Source of the DNA: an uncultured Bacteroidales bacterium
Lineage (GTDB): Bacteria > Bacteroidota > Bacteroidia > Bacteroidales > UBA932
Length of the DNA stretch: 64,000 bases
Assembly: GCA_934695325.1 (NCBI GenBank)
Contig: CAKUVD010000001.1
Coordinates: 372,001-436,000 of the forward strand
Reading direction: 5' to 3'
Below are positions 44,065-53,556 of the stretch, piece by piece. The translations under genes were made by a program, and so were the position numbers. Every line of letters begins with the position of its first letter. The first letter of the stretch is position 1. The notes beneath the pieces are model-generated. The model had not been told where the DNA came from. It worked only from the letters and a program-made list of their open reading frames with translations, and searched no databases.

Positions 44065-45185
44065 TTTCTTGAGATTCTAAGGTTCAGTTCATCGCCGGGT
44101 ACAGTGATGTAGTCTTTTCCGAGAGCGTTCATCTTGCAGAGGTCAGCCAACTTGATTCCGAAACGCTGTGCAAGAGAAAGCATTGTCTCGCCTCCATCAT
44201 CAGAGATATATTTGTCCAGGCCTCTTTTAGTCTGACTTTTCTTCGGCTGCAGATAAACGACAGTGCCAGGAGCAAGCTGAGCATCTGCGGAGATGTCATT
44301 GAAGCGCAGAATCTCACGCAAGAAGAGGTCATATTCCGCCGCTATAGATGAGTACGTCTCACCCTCGGAGGCATACACGAAGGGGACTCCATTATTTGTA
44401 TAGACCTGACGCTTAAGTGAAAACGAGAACACTTCAGAAGAAGTCACTCTTTCCGGTTCCTCCATCACCAGAGGAGACTCCGGTATGCGTTCCGCCACGG
44501 CTTCCTCCCCCACATCAGTATGCTTGCCGGACTTGCGTTCCGCCCGTTTCTGTCTCTTGGTCAATGCTGAAGGCATAATGATTTCGCTTTCAGTACTTTC
44601 CGCATTGACCTTATTTTCCTTGCGAGTATGCTCGTGCGCGACGCTCTCCCCCCGGAAGTCTTCCGGAGTCATCTTGTCGTAGTCGCACAGATGATAGTCC
44701 TCTATCAACTTTATAAGCTTGGACGGATATGCCTGGTCAGTAGCATAGCCGGCCTTCCTCAAGCCGTATGCCCACGCCTTATAGTCCGTTATCTCATTAT
44801 CAAACAATGGCTTGTATCTATCTCTGTAGCGCAGGAAGTCAGAATGATCGCTGAAACTTTCATCCGCAGACTTGTACACCCTGAAACATTCCCCGCGCCT
44901 GTCATCGTCGTGGTACATCTTCTTGCCGGACCAGTCGTGGCACTTGATTCCGAAGTGGTTGTTCCCGTTCACTGCCAGTTCCGATTTTCCGGCGGCGGAC
45001 TCCAGCAGTCCCTGCGCCAGCGTAATACTGGCAGGAACGCCCGAGCGATACATTTCCCTGACAGCCACAGGCGCATATTTGCGTATATACTCTTCCTGCG
45101 GTGTATTTCCTGCCCCGGCCGCAGAAACGAGCGCCGCAGCCACGGCAATGACTACGGCGACAAAACTTATCCTCTTACATTTCAT
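44061..45185 (-). CDS. Glucosaminidase with two LysM domains
   Basis: 374 residues with a signal peptide (ending SAAGAG). The glucosaminidase domain at 30-170 contains ITLAQGLLESAAGKSELA (catalytic Glu) and NHFGIKCHDWSGK. Two LysM modules follow at about 270-315 and 325-370, separated from the catalytic domain by a charged linker. It cleaves GlcNAc-MurNAc bonds in peptidoglycan. A TAAATTTG element lies at 45215. Coupled to mltG. Confidence 0.92.
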   Translation of the reverse strand: MKCKRISFVAVVIAVAAALVSAAGAGNTPQEEYIRKYAPVAVREMYRSGVPASITLAQGLLESAAGKSELAVNGNNHFGIKCHDWSGKKMYHDDDRRGECFRVYKSADESFSDHSDFLRYRDRYKPLFDNEITDYKAWAYGLRKAGYATDQAYPSKLIKLIEDYHLCDYDKMTPEDFRGESVAHEHTRKENKVNAESTESEIIMPSALTKRQKRAERKSGKHTDVGEEAVAERIPESPLVMEEPERVTSSEVFSFSLKRQVYTNNGVPFVYASEGETYSSIAAEYDLFLREILRFNDISADAQLAPGTVVYLQPKKSQTKRGLDKYISDDGGETMLSLAQRFGIKLADLCKMNALGKDYITVPGDELNLRISRK

Positions 45186-45214
45186 CTGTACTTTCGTTCA
45201 AATGCTTCCTACGG

Positions 45215-45222
45215 CAAATTTA
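45215..45222 (-). promoter_or_regulatory. Candidate -7 promoter element TAAATTTG
   Basis: Fits TAnnTTTG on the minus strand, 30 bp before the glucosaminidase ATG at 45185. Confidence 0.48.
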
Positions 45223-45303
45223 TGTAAATTTTCCACAAAAACGTCGGTGGCATTGAAAGAATTTCATAGTGAGAGAGTATCTTAATTAGAAAACAACGAG
45301 ACT

Positions 45304-46182
45304 ATGACGACGATAAAACTGAAGAAATGCTCAGGCAAGGCTCTGACGGGCATAAACACTGCAATGATCGAACTGAGTTCAGTCATTGACCTGAAGCGAT
45401 GGACGAAAGAAGAGGTCCGGAGAAGAAGCGAGGATAACAATTTCAAGTTCACGAAATTCGATCTGCTGGGAGAGCTGCTGACAGAAGAGACCAATCTGAT
45501 GTTCAGATACAGACGTGCCTTCAACGACGAGAAATGGCGCCGGACACTGCCATTCCGGGAAGGAGAAATGACTCCGGAAGAGCTCTTGGCCAGGCTGGAG
45601 GGCATCCGCGACCGGATGATTGAAAACGGATACGATGCCAGCATCATCAATACATCCAAATCCGATCAATGCTACTGGCACCTTAAGATTGAGATGAAGA
45701 ACACTCCTGTAGAACTGTACGGAGACTTTTCAGGTCATCTGAAAGCCAGGCTGCCATATAATTATATACCGACCGCTCACTTCTCGAATCAGACATTGTC
45801 CCCGGGGGCGGTGCCATATACAGACGAGCAATTGATAGATGTCCTGTCGCTGCTGGACGAGGTGATTCCTGACATAGAAAGCGACATCCGTAAAGGGGTG
45901 ACAGAATACAGAGCGCAAAAGACGGCTCAGAAAATCATCAACATCTCCGACAATGCCATCGTCCGAGGCATAATGGACGAGACCGGTCTGCAATACTCAG
46001 CGACAATGACGTCCCGGGGTATGCGTGTGCGGATCCCTGTCGGAGAACGCAACACCCTGAGTTTCAGGATACGAAAGAACGGCTGCAATCTGGATGCCGA
46101 AAAAGTTCTCTCGGCAGTGGAAGCCATCCGTAAAGCCGCTGAAATCCTCGGCCCGGGAATGCTGGTAGAGCCGAGGATGTAA
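45304..46182 (+). CDS. Protein of unknown function
   Basis: 292 residues, cytoplasmic by appearance: no signal peptide, no membrane segment. I do not recognise a family. An N-terminal helical part (to about 130) is rich in charged residues; a middle part reads beta (VELYGDFSGHLKARLPYNYI); residues 165-290 are helical, with a Thr/Arg-rich segment SATMTSRGMRVRIPVGERN. Codon use and base composition look like the neighbours, so it is a real gene. It stands alone between the murein hydrolase pair and rnz. A weak promoter-like TATCTTAA lies just upstream. Confidence 0.75.
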   Translation: MTTIKLKKCSGKALTGINTAMIELSSVIDLKRWTKEEVRRRSEDNNFKFTKFDLLGELLTEETNLMFRYRRAFNDEKWRRTLPFREGEMTPEELLARLEGIRDRMIENGYDASIINTSKSDQCYWHLKIEMKNTPVELYGDFSGHLKARLPYNYIPTAHFSNQTLSPGAVPYTDEQLIDVLSLLDEVIPDIESDIRKGVTEYRAQKTAQKIINISDNAIVRGIMDETGLQYSATMTSRGMRVRIPVGERNTLSFRIRKNGCNLDAEKVLSAVEAIRKAAEILGPGMLVEPRM

Positions 46183-46201
46183 TAAGATATAGTCCCGGCC
46201 A

Positions 46202-47176
46202 TCATATCTCGAATACGTCGCCGTCATTGGCGGCGTAGGTTGCCGGGAATATGGTCCGGCATTCGGCCTGATACATCGCGGCATCTCTACAGCGAGATGA
46301 GTAATGCGCTATGACAAGTTTCTTCGCGCCTGCGTCTGCGGCGCATCTTGCGGCCTGCAGCGTCGTGGAGTGGAAACGAAGCCGAGCCTGTTCCTCATAC
46401 TTCTGAAGATAGGTCGCCTCGTGGTACAGCAAGTCCACGCCCCTTACCCACTGTGACAGTTCTGGGAACGGGGCAGTATCACTGCAGTAGGCATAGCTGC
46501 GCGGCTCGTATGGAAGATATGCCGCCTCTTCATTCCTGATTGTCAGCGGCTCATCCGTACCAGAGAATTTCACGTACCCGTTCATAAACGAGGCTCCGTT
46601 GTCAGGCCCTGCAGGGCGGACGATGTCTTCACCACGTTTCAAGGCCCCGATTTCTGACAGCGTGAAGTCATACTTCAGGAGAGCGTCCTTCATCACATTG
46701 AGCTGCGGCATCTTCTCCCTGAACATATAGCCGTAAGTCTCTATCTTATGGTTAAGAGGAAATGCGAGGACTTCCAAAGACTTGGTGGAGTATATAACCT
46801 CTGGAGACTTGACCGACAGAGGATGGAAATCCACATTGATTCCTATTCCCTTGCCATAATACGACAGGAACGACTTCAGCAGCGGCCCAAGGTTAGTCGG
46901 CCCGTAGATGACCACAGGGGTCACCTTGCATGACAGACCAAGCGTGGAAAGCAGCGTGAACAGTCCGAACAGATGGTCTCCGTGGATATGGGATATGAAT
47001 ATCGTGTCAAGCTTGGAGAACGGCACCTTATAGCGTATCATCTGCCGCTGCACAGCCTCACCGCAGTCTATCAAAAACAAGCGCCCAGGTACTTCAAGTA
47101 CGTGAGCGCTCTGAAATCTATCAATGACGGGCATCGCCGAAGCGGTGCCCATTATCTTTAGCGTAAAATTATTCAC
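46202..47176 (-). CDS. rnz: Ribonuclease Z
   Basis: Endonuclease that trims tRNA 3' ends. 324 residues: FLIDCGEAVQRQM and FISHIHGDHLFGLF (zinc motif HxHxDH) near 60, LNHKIETYGYMF near 150, and the C-terminal HEATY and HYSSRC motifs. No ATG fits: the start is GTG 47176, giving NNFTLKIMGTASAMP as in homologues. That GTG overlaps the last codons of rpsA (stop 47169-47171), so rnz is translated from the tail of the rpsA message. An open frame up to 47281 lies within rpsA and is not homologous. Confidence 0.92.
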   Translation of the reverse strand: MNNFTLKIMGTASAMPVIDRFQSAHVLEVPGRLFLIDCGEAVQRQMIRYKVPFSKLDTIFISHIHGDHLFGLFTLLSTLGLSCKVTPVVIYGPTNLGPLLKSFLSYYGKGIGINVDFHPLSVKSPEVIYSTKSLEVLAFPLNHKIETYGYMFREKMPQLNVMKDALLKYDFTLSEIGALKRGEDIVRPAGPDNGASFMNGYVKFSGTDEPLTIRNEEAAYLPYEPRSYAYCSDTAPFPELSQWVRGVDLLYHEATYLQKYEEQARLRFHSTTLQAARCAADAGAKKLVIAHYSSRCRDAAMYQAECRTIFPATYAANDGDVFEI

Positions 47177-48995
47177 CTTTCTCGAATTTGTCCTTGAGAG
47201 CGGCAAGTGCGTCGATGTCGCCAAGAGTCGTCTTCTCGATGTTGGAGTTGATCTTCTTGACAGCCTTCTTCGTATTGTCAATCTCTGCGGCAGCCTTCTC
47301 AGCCTTCACCTCAGCATAAGTCTTGAGGTGTGAGAGGAAGAGCTTGCGGGTGCTTCTCCTGAGCTCTGTGACTACGAACGGAAGCTTCTCGCCTTCTACA
47401 GCCTGCTTGCCATCTTCCTTGACGAGATCCTTCTTGAATGCGAATCCTTCGGTGCCGTCCTCGAGAGTGACGTTAGCGCCCTTGTCAGTAGCGGCGCCTA
47501 CAGTTCCCTCTACAGTCGTCCCTACAGGATACTTGCTCTCAAGCTCGTTCCAAGGGTTAGGGAGAAGCTGCTTGTGGCCGAGGCTGAGCTTGTGGTTAGC
47601 CTCATCGAAGTCGAGGATTACGACGTCGATAGTGTCGCCTACCTGAACCATCTCTGACGGATGCTTGATCTTGTCCCAAGAGAGGTCGCTGATATGAACG
47701 AGACCCTCGATGCCGTCCTCAAGTTCTGCGAACACACCGAAGTTGGTGATGTTGCGAACTACAGCCTTGTGCTGTGAGCCTACAGGATATTTCTCGCGGA
47801 TGTTCTCCCAAGGGTTAGGAGTAAGCTGCTTCAGACCGAGGGACATCTTCCTGTTCTCTCTGTCGAGTGAAAGGATCTGAGCCTCTACCTCGTCGCCTAC
47901 CTTGAGGAAATCCTGTGCGATGCGGAGTCTTGGAGACCAGGACATCTCTGATACGTGGATGAGTCCCTCAACGCCCGGCTTGATCTCTACGAATGCGCCG
48001 TAGTCAGCGATGAGAACTACCTTGCCCTTAACCTTGTCGCCTACCTTGATGTCTGGATCGAGGCTGTCCCAAGGATGTGCAGTAAGCTGCTTCAGACCGA
48101 GAGCGATTCTCTTCTGCTGCTCGTTGAAGTCGAGCACTACGACCTTTATCTTCTCGTCAAGCTTGACTACTTCCTCAGGGTTGTTCACGCGGCCCCAAGA
48201 GAGGTCTGTGATATGGATGAGACCATCGACACCGCCGAGATCGACGAATACACCATAGTTGGTGATGTTCTTGACAGTTCCTTCGAGAACCTGGCCTTTT
48301 TCGAGCTTGCCGATGATTTCGCTCTTCTGCTTCTCGAGCTCAGCCTCGAGGAGAGCCTTGTGTGAGACAACGACGTTGCGGAACTCCTGGTTGATCTTGA
48401 CGATCTTGAAGTCCATTGTCTGATCCACATAAGCATCGTAATCCTTGATAGGACGGATGTCGATCTGCGAGCCAGGGAGGAATGCCTCGATTCCGAATAC
48501 ATCCACGATCATACCGCCCTTCGTGCGGGTCTTGACGTATCCCTTGACAACCTCGCCTTTGTCGAATGCCTCATTGACCATATCCCAAGAGCGCAGCTGA
48601 CGAGCCTTCTTGTGCGAAAGGACGAGCTGTCCCTTCTTGTCCTCAGGAGACTCTACGTAAACCTCTACCTTGTCGCCTACCTTGAGATCCGGGTTGTAAC
48701 GGAACTCCGGAGCAGGGATGACACCCTCGCTCTTGTAGCCGATATTGACGAGGACCTCCCTCTTGGTGATGGCGGTTACTGTACCCTCTACCACCTCGTT
48801 CTCCTTGATCTCGGAGAGAGTCTTGTCATAAGCGGCCTCGATAGAAGCCTTGTCCTCGTTTCCGTAGGCTGCCTCTTTCTCGAAGGCATCCCAGTCGAAG
48901 TTCTCCGGAGCGACTGAAGCGTTCAGCGGAGCTTTCTTGGTTTCTTTTACAGCCTCGACCTCAGGAGTCTCGACTGCTACTTTGTTTTCTTCCAT
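47169..48995 (-). CDS. rpsA: 30S ribosomal protein S1
   Basis: 608 residues with six S1 RNA-binding repeats; the clearest are VEGTVTAITKREVLVNIG, LEGTVKNITNYGVFVDLG, VKGKVVLIADYGAFVEI and HKAVVRNITNFGVFAELE. It unfolds mRNA at the ribosome, which matters in Bacteroidota because Shine-Dalgarno sites are rare. Length is slightly longer than in E. coli because of an N-terminal 40-residue and a C-terminal Lys-rich extension. It has a consensus promoter at 49082 and reads into rnz. Confidence 0.96.
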   Translation of the reverse strand: MEENKVAVETPEVEAVKETKKAPLNASVAPENFDWDAFEKEAAYGNEDKASIEAAYDKTLSEIKENEVVEGTVTAITKREVLVNIGYKSEGVIPAPEFRYNPDLKVGDKVEVYVESPEDKKGQLVLSHKKARQLRSWDMVNEAFDKGEVVKGYVKTRTKGGMIVDVFGIEAFLPGSQIDIRPIKDYDAYVDQTMDFKIVKINQEFRNVVVSHKALLEAELEKQKSEIIGKLEKGQVLEGTVKNITNYGVFVDLGGVDGLIHITDLSWGRVNNPEEVVKLDEKIKVVVLDFNEQQKRIALGLKQLTAHPWDSLDPDIKVGDKVKGKVVLIADYGAFVEIKPGVEGLIHVSEMSWSPRLRIAQDFLKVGDEVEAQILSLDRENRKMSLGLKQLTPNPWENIREKYPVGSQHKAVVRNITNFGVFAELEDGIEGLVHISDLSWDKIKHPSEMVQVGDTIDVVILDFDEANHKLSLGHKQLLPNPWNELESKYPVGTTVEGTVGAATDKGANVTLEDGTEGFAFKKDLVKEDGKQAVEGEKLPFVVTELRRSTRKLFLSHLKTYAEVKAEKAAAEIDNTKKAVKKINSNIEKTTLGDIDALAALKDKFEKGE

Positions 48996-49081
48996 AATTA
49001 CGAATAAAAAACTAGTTGTTTGACATTATTTCCTGTACCTTGCGGAGACGGCACGACATACCCTCCCCGTAAAAGGCGGCG

Positions 49082-49112
49082 CAAATTTAGGCAAAATATT
49101 CTGATTCGCAAA
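49082..49112 (-). promoter_or_regulatory. Full Bacteroidota promoter of rpsA
   Basis: On the minus strand TTTG (49109-49112), then 19 bp, then TAAATTTG (49082-49089). Leader of about 80 nt before the rpsA ATG. Confidence 0.76.
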
Positions 49113-49141
49113 GTTTTCCGCAAGATTCCGCAACTGAAGAT

Positions 49142-50089
49142 TCAGAGCATCTTCCGCCTCTGGAACAGGAACAGAGTGACTGCGAGCGTAAGCAGCATTA
49201 TGCCGATTATCATAAGCCACGACCACGGCTGTTCCGACAGAGGCAGGGCCACGTTCATTCCATAGAAGCTGGCCACGAGAGTAGGAGGCATAAGCAGCAG
49301 GGAAATCAACGTGAATATCTTCATTATTCGGTTCTGGTCCAGATTGATAAGGCCGACGACAGTGTCCTGAAGGTACTCAAGCCTCTCGAAACTGAAATTG
49401 GAGTGGTTTATAAGAGATGATATATCCTGCAAGAGGACATTGAACCGAGGTTCCAGCTCCACAGGATACTTGTCACTCTTCATCATATTGGAGATGAGGC
49501 GCTGCTTGTCCACGATGTTCTCGCGCACGGTCATCGTATTGTCCTGCAGCTGATTGATATCCAGGAGAAAATCCTCATTGATATCTTCCTGCTGGTTCAC
49601 GCGCCTGCTGTACTGGGCTATCTCCTTGGACATAAGCTCTATCATATCGGCATCCAGATCGACACGCTGATCCATAATGCTGACAAACACCCAGTACCCG
49701 TTAGGAAAAAGCCGGGGAAGGGCCTGCATCTTTCTCTGCAGTTCCGTGAAACTTCGCAGAGGGACATCGCGGAGAGTCGCGAGCACATTCCCGACAAGAG
49801 TGAACGATACCGCCTCCATAGCATACTCCTCCGGTCCCGGTATAAGGAAGTTCGTGTTCGCGAAGATGGCAGTCTCGGTCTCGGAAAAACGTGATGAACT
49901 CTCGATCTCCTCCGCCTGCGCACGGCTCTGTATTTCCGTATCCAGAAAACTCTCCGTCGCCCGCTTCTCGTCCCCGGTAGGAGAAAAAAGGTCAATCCAG
50001 ATAACGTCTTCCTGCCTGAACGCATTGAAATCCGCTATGGACTGGGACTGGAGGATTGTTCCGTTCGACCTGTAGAATATTGAGATCAT
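49142..50089 (-). CDS. corA: CorA-family magnesium/divalent cation transporter
   Basis: 315 residues: a cytoplasmic N-terminal domain, a long helix, and two C-terminal membrane helices. YGMNVALPL carries the family's GMN selectivity motif; the following SWLMIIGIMLLTLAVTLFL is the second helix, with a basic tail. It forms a pentameric channel for Mg2+ or Co2+. It is read from the gap with the antiporter gene, where two -7 elements lie. Confidence 0.92.
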   Translation of the reverse strand: MISIFYRSNGTILQSQSIADFNAFRQEDVIWIDLFSPTGDEKRATESFLDTEIQSRAQAEEIESSSRFSETETAIFANTNFLIPGPEEYAMEAVSFTLVGNVLATLRDVPLRSFTELQRKMQALPRLFPNGYWVFVSIMDQRVDLDADMIELMSKEIAQYSRRVNQQEDINEDFLLDINQLQDNTMTVRENIVDKQRLISNMMKSDKYPVELEPRFNVLLQDISSLINHSNFSFERLEYLQDTVVGLINLDQNRIMKIFTLISLLLMPPTLVASFYGMNVALPLSEQPWSWLMIIGIMLLTLAVTLFLFQRRKML

Positions 50090-50150
50090 ACCTCTTCCGC
50101 TTTTCCCTGACCCGGTCGCCCGGTTATGCCAGGAGGTTCAACATCTTCTG

Positions 50151-50166
50151 CAAACATACAAAATTA
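50151..50166 (-). promoter_or_regulatory. Two overlapping -7 elements upstream of corA
   Basis: Minus-strand TATGTTTG (50151-50158) and TAATTTTG (50159-50166), both fitting TAnnTTTG, 62-77 bp before the corA ATG. Which is used is unclear. Confidence 0.42.
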
Positions 50167-50226
50167 TCACTTTTTCCGGAAACACCGAAAAAAAGAGCGA
50201 TATTTGTGAATGATGTTTTTCACGAT

Positions 50227-51519
50227 ATGGCAGACAAGACGACAAATCTCAAGGGCATTCTCGCACTGAGCCCCCTTATAGTGTTTCTCGGCATTTATCT
50301 GATTTCTTCCGTCCTAGCCGGAGATTTCTACAGAATACCCATTGCGTCAGCATTCCTCATAGCATCCGCATATGCGCTGATGATAAGCGGAAAAGCACCG
50401 ATTGAAGATAAGCTGGCCATCTTCTCCAAAGGAGCGGGGCACAAGAATGTCCTGCTGATGCTGTGGATCTTCATCCTTGCCGGGGCATTTGCCGAGACCG
50501 CCAGGCAGATCGGAGCCATCGACGCCACTGTCAATGCCACTCTGTCCATACTTCCTCCGTCAATGCTTTTCGTAGGCCTGTTCATAGCCTCCTGCTTCAT
50601 ATCTATGGCCATAGGCACGAGCGTAGGGACCATCGTGGCCCTGGTCCCTGTGGCCGCAGGCATAGCGTCTGAATCAGGACTCGGAACCGGGTTCATAACG
50701 GCAATCGTGGCCGGAGGCGCCTTCTTCGGGGACAATCTCTCATTCATCTCGGACACCACCATCGCAGCTACGAAGACCCAGGGATGCCTTATGGCCGACA
50801 AATTCAAGGTCAATCTCAGAATCGTGGCGCCCGCCGCCATGGCTGTGGCTATCCTATATATGGCCTTAGGACACGGCACATCTTTCTCGGCTCCGGCGGC
50901 CGACATAAGCTGGATACGTCTGACACCATATATCATAGTCATCGGGCTGGCGATGTCAGGAGTCAATGTCATCGAAGTGCTCGCCATCGGCATTGTCATA
51001 AATGCAGTCATCGGCTTCGCGCAGGGGACTCTCGACTGGCCGGGATGGCTGGAAAGCATAGGGAAGGGAATCGCCGGGATGGGCGACCTCATCATCGTGA
51101 CAATGCTATCCGGAGGAATGCTGGAGGTCATCAGGCACAACGGTGGCATCGACTACCTTATCAGACTGCTCACAGGGCGCATCAACGGAAAACGAGGCGC
51201 GGAACTCAGCATCGCCGCACTCGTCAGCCTAGCCAATGTCTGCACGGCGAACAATACGATAGCGATCCTGACGACCGGGAACATCGCCAGGGATATCACC
51301 TCCCGATTCGGCCTGGACCCGCGCAAGACCGCCAGCATCCTGGACACGTTCTCTTGTATGATGCAAGGACTGCTCCCCTACGGCGCTCAGATGCTGATGG
51401 CATCAGGCCTGGCGGGCATCTCTTCGCTGGAAATCATCAAATGGCTGTTCTACCCATACACGATGGGGGTATTCGCCATACTTGCCATCCTGTTCCGATA
51501 CCCGAGAAGATACAGTTGA
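50227..51519 (+). CDS. NhaC-type Na+/H+ antiporter
   Basis: 430 residues, about eleven membrane helices. Family marks: SMAIGTSVGTIVALVPVA near residue 125, GGAFFGDNLSFISDTTIAATKTQG near 165 (its central GDN/SD acidic residues are essential in relatives), and CTANNTIAILTTG near 340. Exchanges Na+ (or an organic acid/malate-lactate in some members) for H+. ATG 50227 is chosen: the open frame goes back to 50056 but lies in corA's leader. Confidence 0.88.
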   Translation: MADKTTNLKGILALSPLIVFLGIYLISSVLAGDFYRIPIASAFLIASAYALMISGKAPIEDKLAIFSKGAGHKNVLLMLWIFILAGAFAETARQIGAIDATVNATLSILPPSMLFVGLFIASCFISMAIGTSVGTIVALVPVAAGIASESGLGTGFITAIVAGGAFFGDNLSFISDTTIAATKTQGCLMADKFKVNLRIVAPAAMAVAILYMALGHGTSFSAPAADISWIRLTPYIIVIGLAMSGVNVIEVLAIGIVINAVIGFAQGTLDWPGWLESIGKGIAGMGDLIIVTMLSGGMLEVIRHNGGIDYLIRLLTGRINGKRGAELSIAALVSLANVCTANNTIAILTTGNIARDITSRFGLDPRKTASILDTFSCMMQGLLPYGAQMLMASGLAGISSLEIIKWLFYPYTMGVFAILAILFRYPRRYS

Positions 51520-51525
51520 GCAGGA

Positions 51526-52083
51526 TCAGAACACACCTGCGACGATATTGATTCCCAGCAGGATAAGCACAATGCCGCCAGTCACAGCGGCAGGACGCCC
51601 GGCACGGCAGCCAATCGCAGAGCCGCCCTTGATTCCGATCACTACCGACAATGCGGTTATGACGAACACAGCGATGATAGGGACTGTCATCCCGCCGAGG
51701 CCTCTCCCGGCCATCGACATCGAGATTCCGACAGCGAGCGCATCGATGCTGTCCGCCATCCCGGCCAGGACAATGTTCCTGAGTCCTGTCAGGTTCTGGG
51801 ACTCTTCCTCAGAAAAAGCCTCCTTTATCATTGACCCTCCGACAAATATGAGAAGTCCCATTCCGATGTAGCTGACGAATTTCATCACATATTTGGCGAT
51901 GAAGTCACCGAAAGTCCATCCGATGAAAAGGAAGGAAGTCTGTATCACCGCGAAAATCAATGCTATCTTCAGCACCTCACCTAAGGATACCTTCTTCATT
52001 GACACACTTGAACATAGCGCCACGGCGAAGCAGTCGGCGCACAGGGATGCGGACAAGAGAATGTCCTTTATTATCTCTTCCAT
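51526..52083 (-). CDS. mntP: Manganese efflux pump MntP
   Basis: 185 residues and six membrane helices. Two pseudo-symmetric motifs with intramembrane Asp, CADCFAVALCSS near 17 and MADSIDALAVGIS near 108, identify MntP. Exports Mn2+. It lies 19 bp after recR, at the end of the eight-gene minus row, so its expression is tied to the peptidoglycan-recycling genes unless an internal promoter exists. Confidence 0.93.
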   Translation of the reverse strand: MEEIIKDILLSASLCADCFAVALCSSVSMKKVSLGEVLKIALIFAVIQTSFLFIGWTFGDFIAKYVMKFVSYIGMGLLIFVGGSMIKEAFSEEESQNLTGLRNIVLAGMADSIDALAVGISMSMAGRGLGGMTVPIIAVFVITALSVVIGIKGGSAIGCRAGRPAAVTGGIVLILLGINIVAGVF

Positions 52084-52102
52084 TATTAAACGCGACTCCA
52101 GT

Positions 52103-52738
52103 TCAAGGCCTGAATATCTGTCTGTTCACAAGCGAACGTCCCAGTGTCAGCTGATCCGCATACTCCAGGTCATCGCCGAAGCCAAGGCCTCTCGCCAGAG
52201 AAGACACCTTGACGCCGAATACAGATATCTGCCTATATATGTAGAATGATGTGGTCTCCCCCTCCACGTCGCCGCTCAGGGCCAGGATCACCTCAATGTC
52301 TCCCGGTTTTTCCAGATTCTCGACAAGTCCGGCGACACGGTTTTTCAGTTCCACTATCTTCAGGTCTGACGGCCCGACGCCGTCTATAGGCGATATCTTA
52401 CCGCCAAGCACGTGATATACGCCGTTATACTGTCCGGTAGCCTCAATGCTCATTACATCACGGACATTCTCCACGACACATATAGTGTTATGGTCTCTTG
52501 ACGAATCGCCGCAGATGGAGCACTCCTCGTCATCCGAAATCATCATACAGGTGCGGCAATACTTCACATTTTCCCGAAGAAGACGTATCGACTCCGTGAA
52601 ATGCCGCACATTCTCCACCGGCTGTCTAAGCAGATGGAGCGCAAGTCGCATAGCGCTTTTCTCGCCGACTCCCGGGAGAGAGCTTATGGCATCGACGGCG
52701 TTCTCCAGAAGCTCAGATGGATATCTTTCACTCCGCAT
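52103..52738 (-). CDS. recR: Recombination protein RecR
   Basis: 211 residues: helix-hairpin-helix (SSLPGVGEKSAMRLALHLL near 18), a C4 zinc finger (CRTC then CSIC), and the TOPRIM domain (TICVVENVRDVMSIE). Works with RecF and RecO to load RecA. Start ATG 52738 overlaps the murQ end by 11 bp; a start at 52786 would extend into murQ. Confidence 0.96.
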   Translation of the reverse strand: MRSERYPSELLENAVDAISSLPGVGEKSAMRLALHLLRQPVENVRHFTESIRLLRENVKYCRTCMMISDDEECSICGDSSRDHNTICVVENVRDVMSIEATGQYNGVYHVLGGKISPIDGVGPSDLKIVELKNRVAGLVENLEKPGDIEVILALSGDVEGETTSFYIYRQISVFGVKVSSLARGLGFGDDLEYADQLTLGRSLVNRQIFRP

Positions 52739-53549
52739 CCCTGTCCCCTCCATTGTAAGCGTCCACAGCCTTGCGGACTGAGCCATATTTCAGCAACAGC
52801 CTTCTGGCCAGTCCAGAATCATTGATTCCGGCCTCTCCCATAATCATCCGGGAGCCTCTGTCCACAAGTTTCTTGTTGGTAAGCTGCATATCCACCATCT
52901 TGTTACCCTTGACGTGACCGAGACGAATCATTGTCGCCGTGGATACCATATTGAGGACAAGTTTCTCGGCCGTCCCGGCCTTCATCCGCGTGCTTCCGGT
53001 AACAAATTCAGGCCCGACGACCACCTCCACAGGAATTTCCGATGCAGAGGCAAGTTCCGAACCCTTATTGCAAGTTATGCAGCCTGTCAGGATGCCGTGC
53101 TCGCGAGCAGTCCGTACCGCTCCTATCACATACGGCGTGGAACCTGACGCAGCGACACCTATGACAATGTCATCTTCTCCAGGCCTGTACGGAAGCATAT
53201 CGTTCCAGCCTCCCGTCCAGCTGTCCTCTGCGGCCTCGACGGCATCTCTTATCGCCTTGTCCCCACCTGCTATGAGACCTATGAACTTGTCGTGGACCCC
53301 ATACGTCGGAGGTATCTCCGAGGCGTCCACTACCCCAAGCCTTCCGCTGGTCCCGGCACCGAGGTAAAACACTCGGCCTCCCCTCTTCATCCGTTCCACA
53401 ATTCCGTCCACGAGTCTTTCTATCTGAGGGATTTCCTCTGCCACCGCCGCCGGAACACTGCTGTCTTCATTGTTTATTCCGACAAGTATCTCTTTGACGG
53501 ACATATCCTGAAGGTCCTGATAATTAGATGATTGTTCTGTTGTTTTCAT
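52728..53549 (-). CDS. murQ: N-acetylmuramic acid 6-phosphate etherase
   Basis: Splits MurNAc-6-phosphate into GlcNAc-6-phosphate and lactate, the key step of cell-wall recycling. 273 residues with a SIS domain: LGAGTSGRLGVVDASEIPPTYG split over residues 61-82, GGDKAIRDAVE with the catalytic Glu, and TGSTRMKAGTAEKLVLNM. The final 25 residues are the short helical tail. It lies 7 bp after the kinase gene that would make its substrate. Confidence 0.95.
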   Translation of the reverse strand: MKTTEQSSNYQDLQDMSVKEILVGINNEDSSVPAAVAEEIPQIERLVDGIVERMKRGGRVFYLGAGTSGRLGVVDASEIPPTYGVHDKFIGLIAGGDKAIRDAVEAAEDSWTGGWNDMLPYRPGEDDIVIGVAASGSTPYVIGAVRTAREHGILTGCITCNKGSELASASEIPVEVVVGPEFVTGSTRMKAGTAEKLVLNMVSTATMIRLGHVKGNKMVDMQLTNKKLVDRGSRMIMGEAGINDSGLARRLLLKYGSVRKAVDAYNGGDRDAE

Positions 53550-53556
53550 TATATTC

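Noticed and set aside
43048-44112. 354-codon open frame antisense to mltG
   Set aside because: mltG has full catalytic motifs; the antisense frame has none and no promoter.
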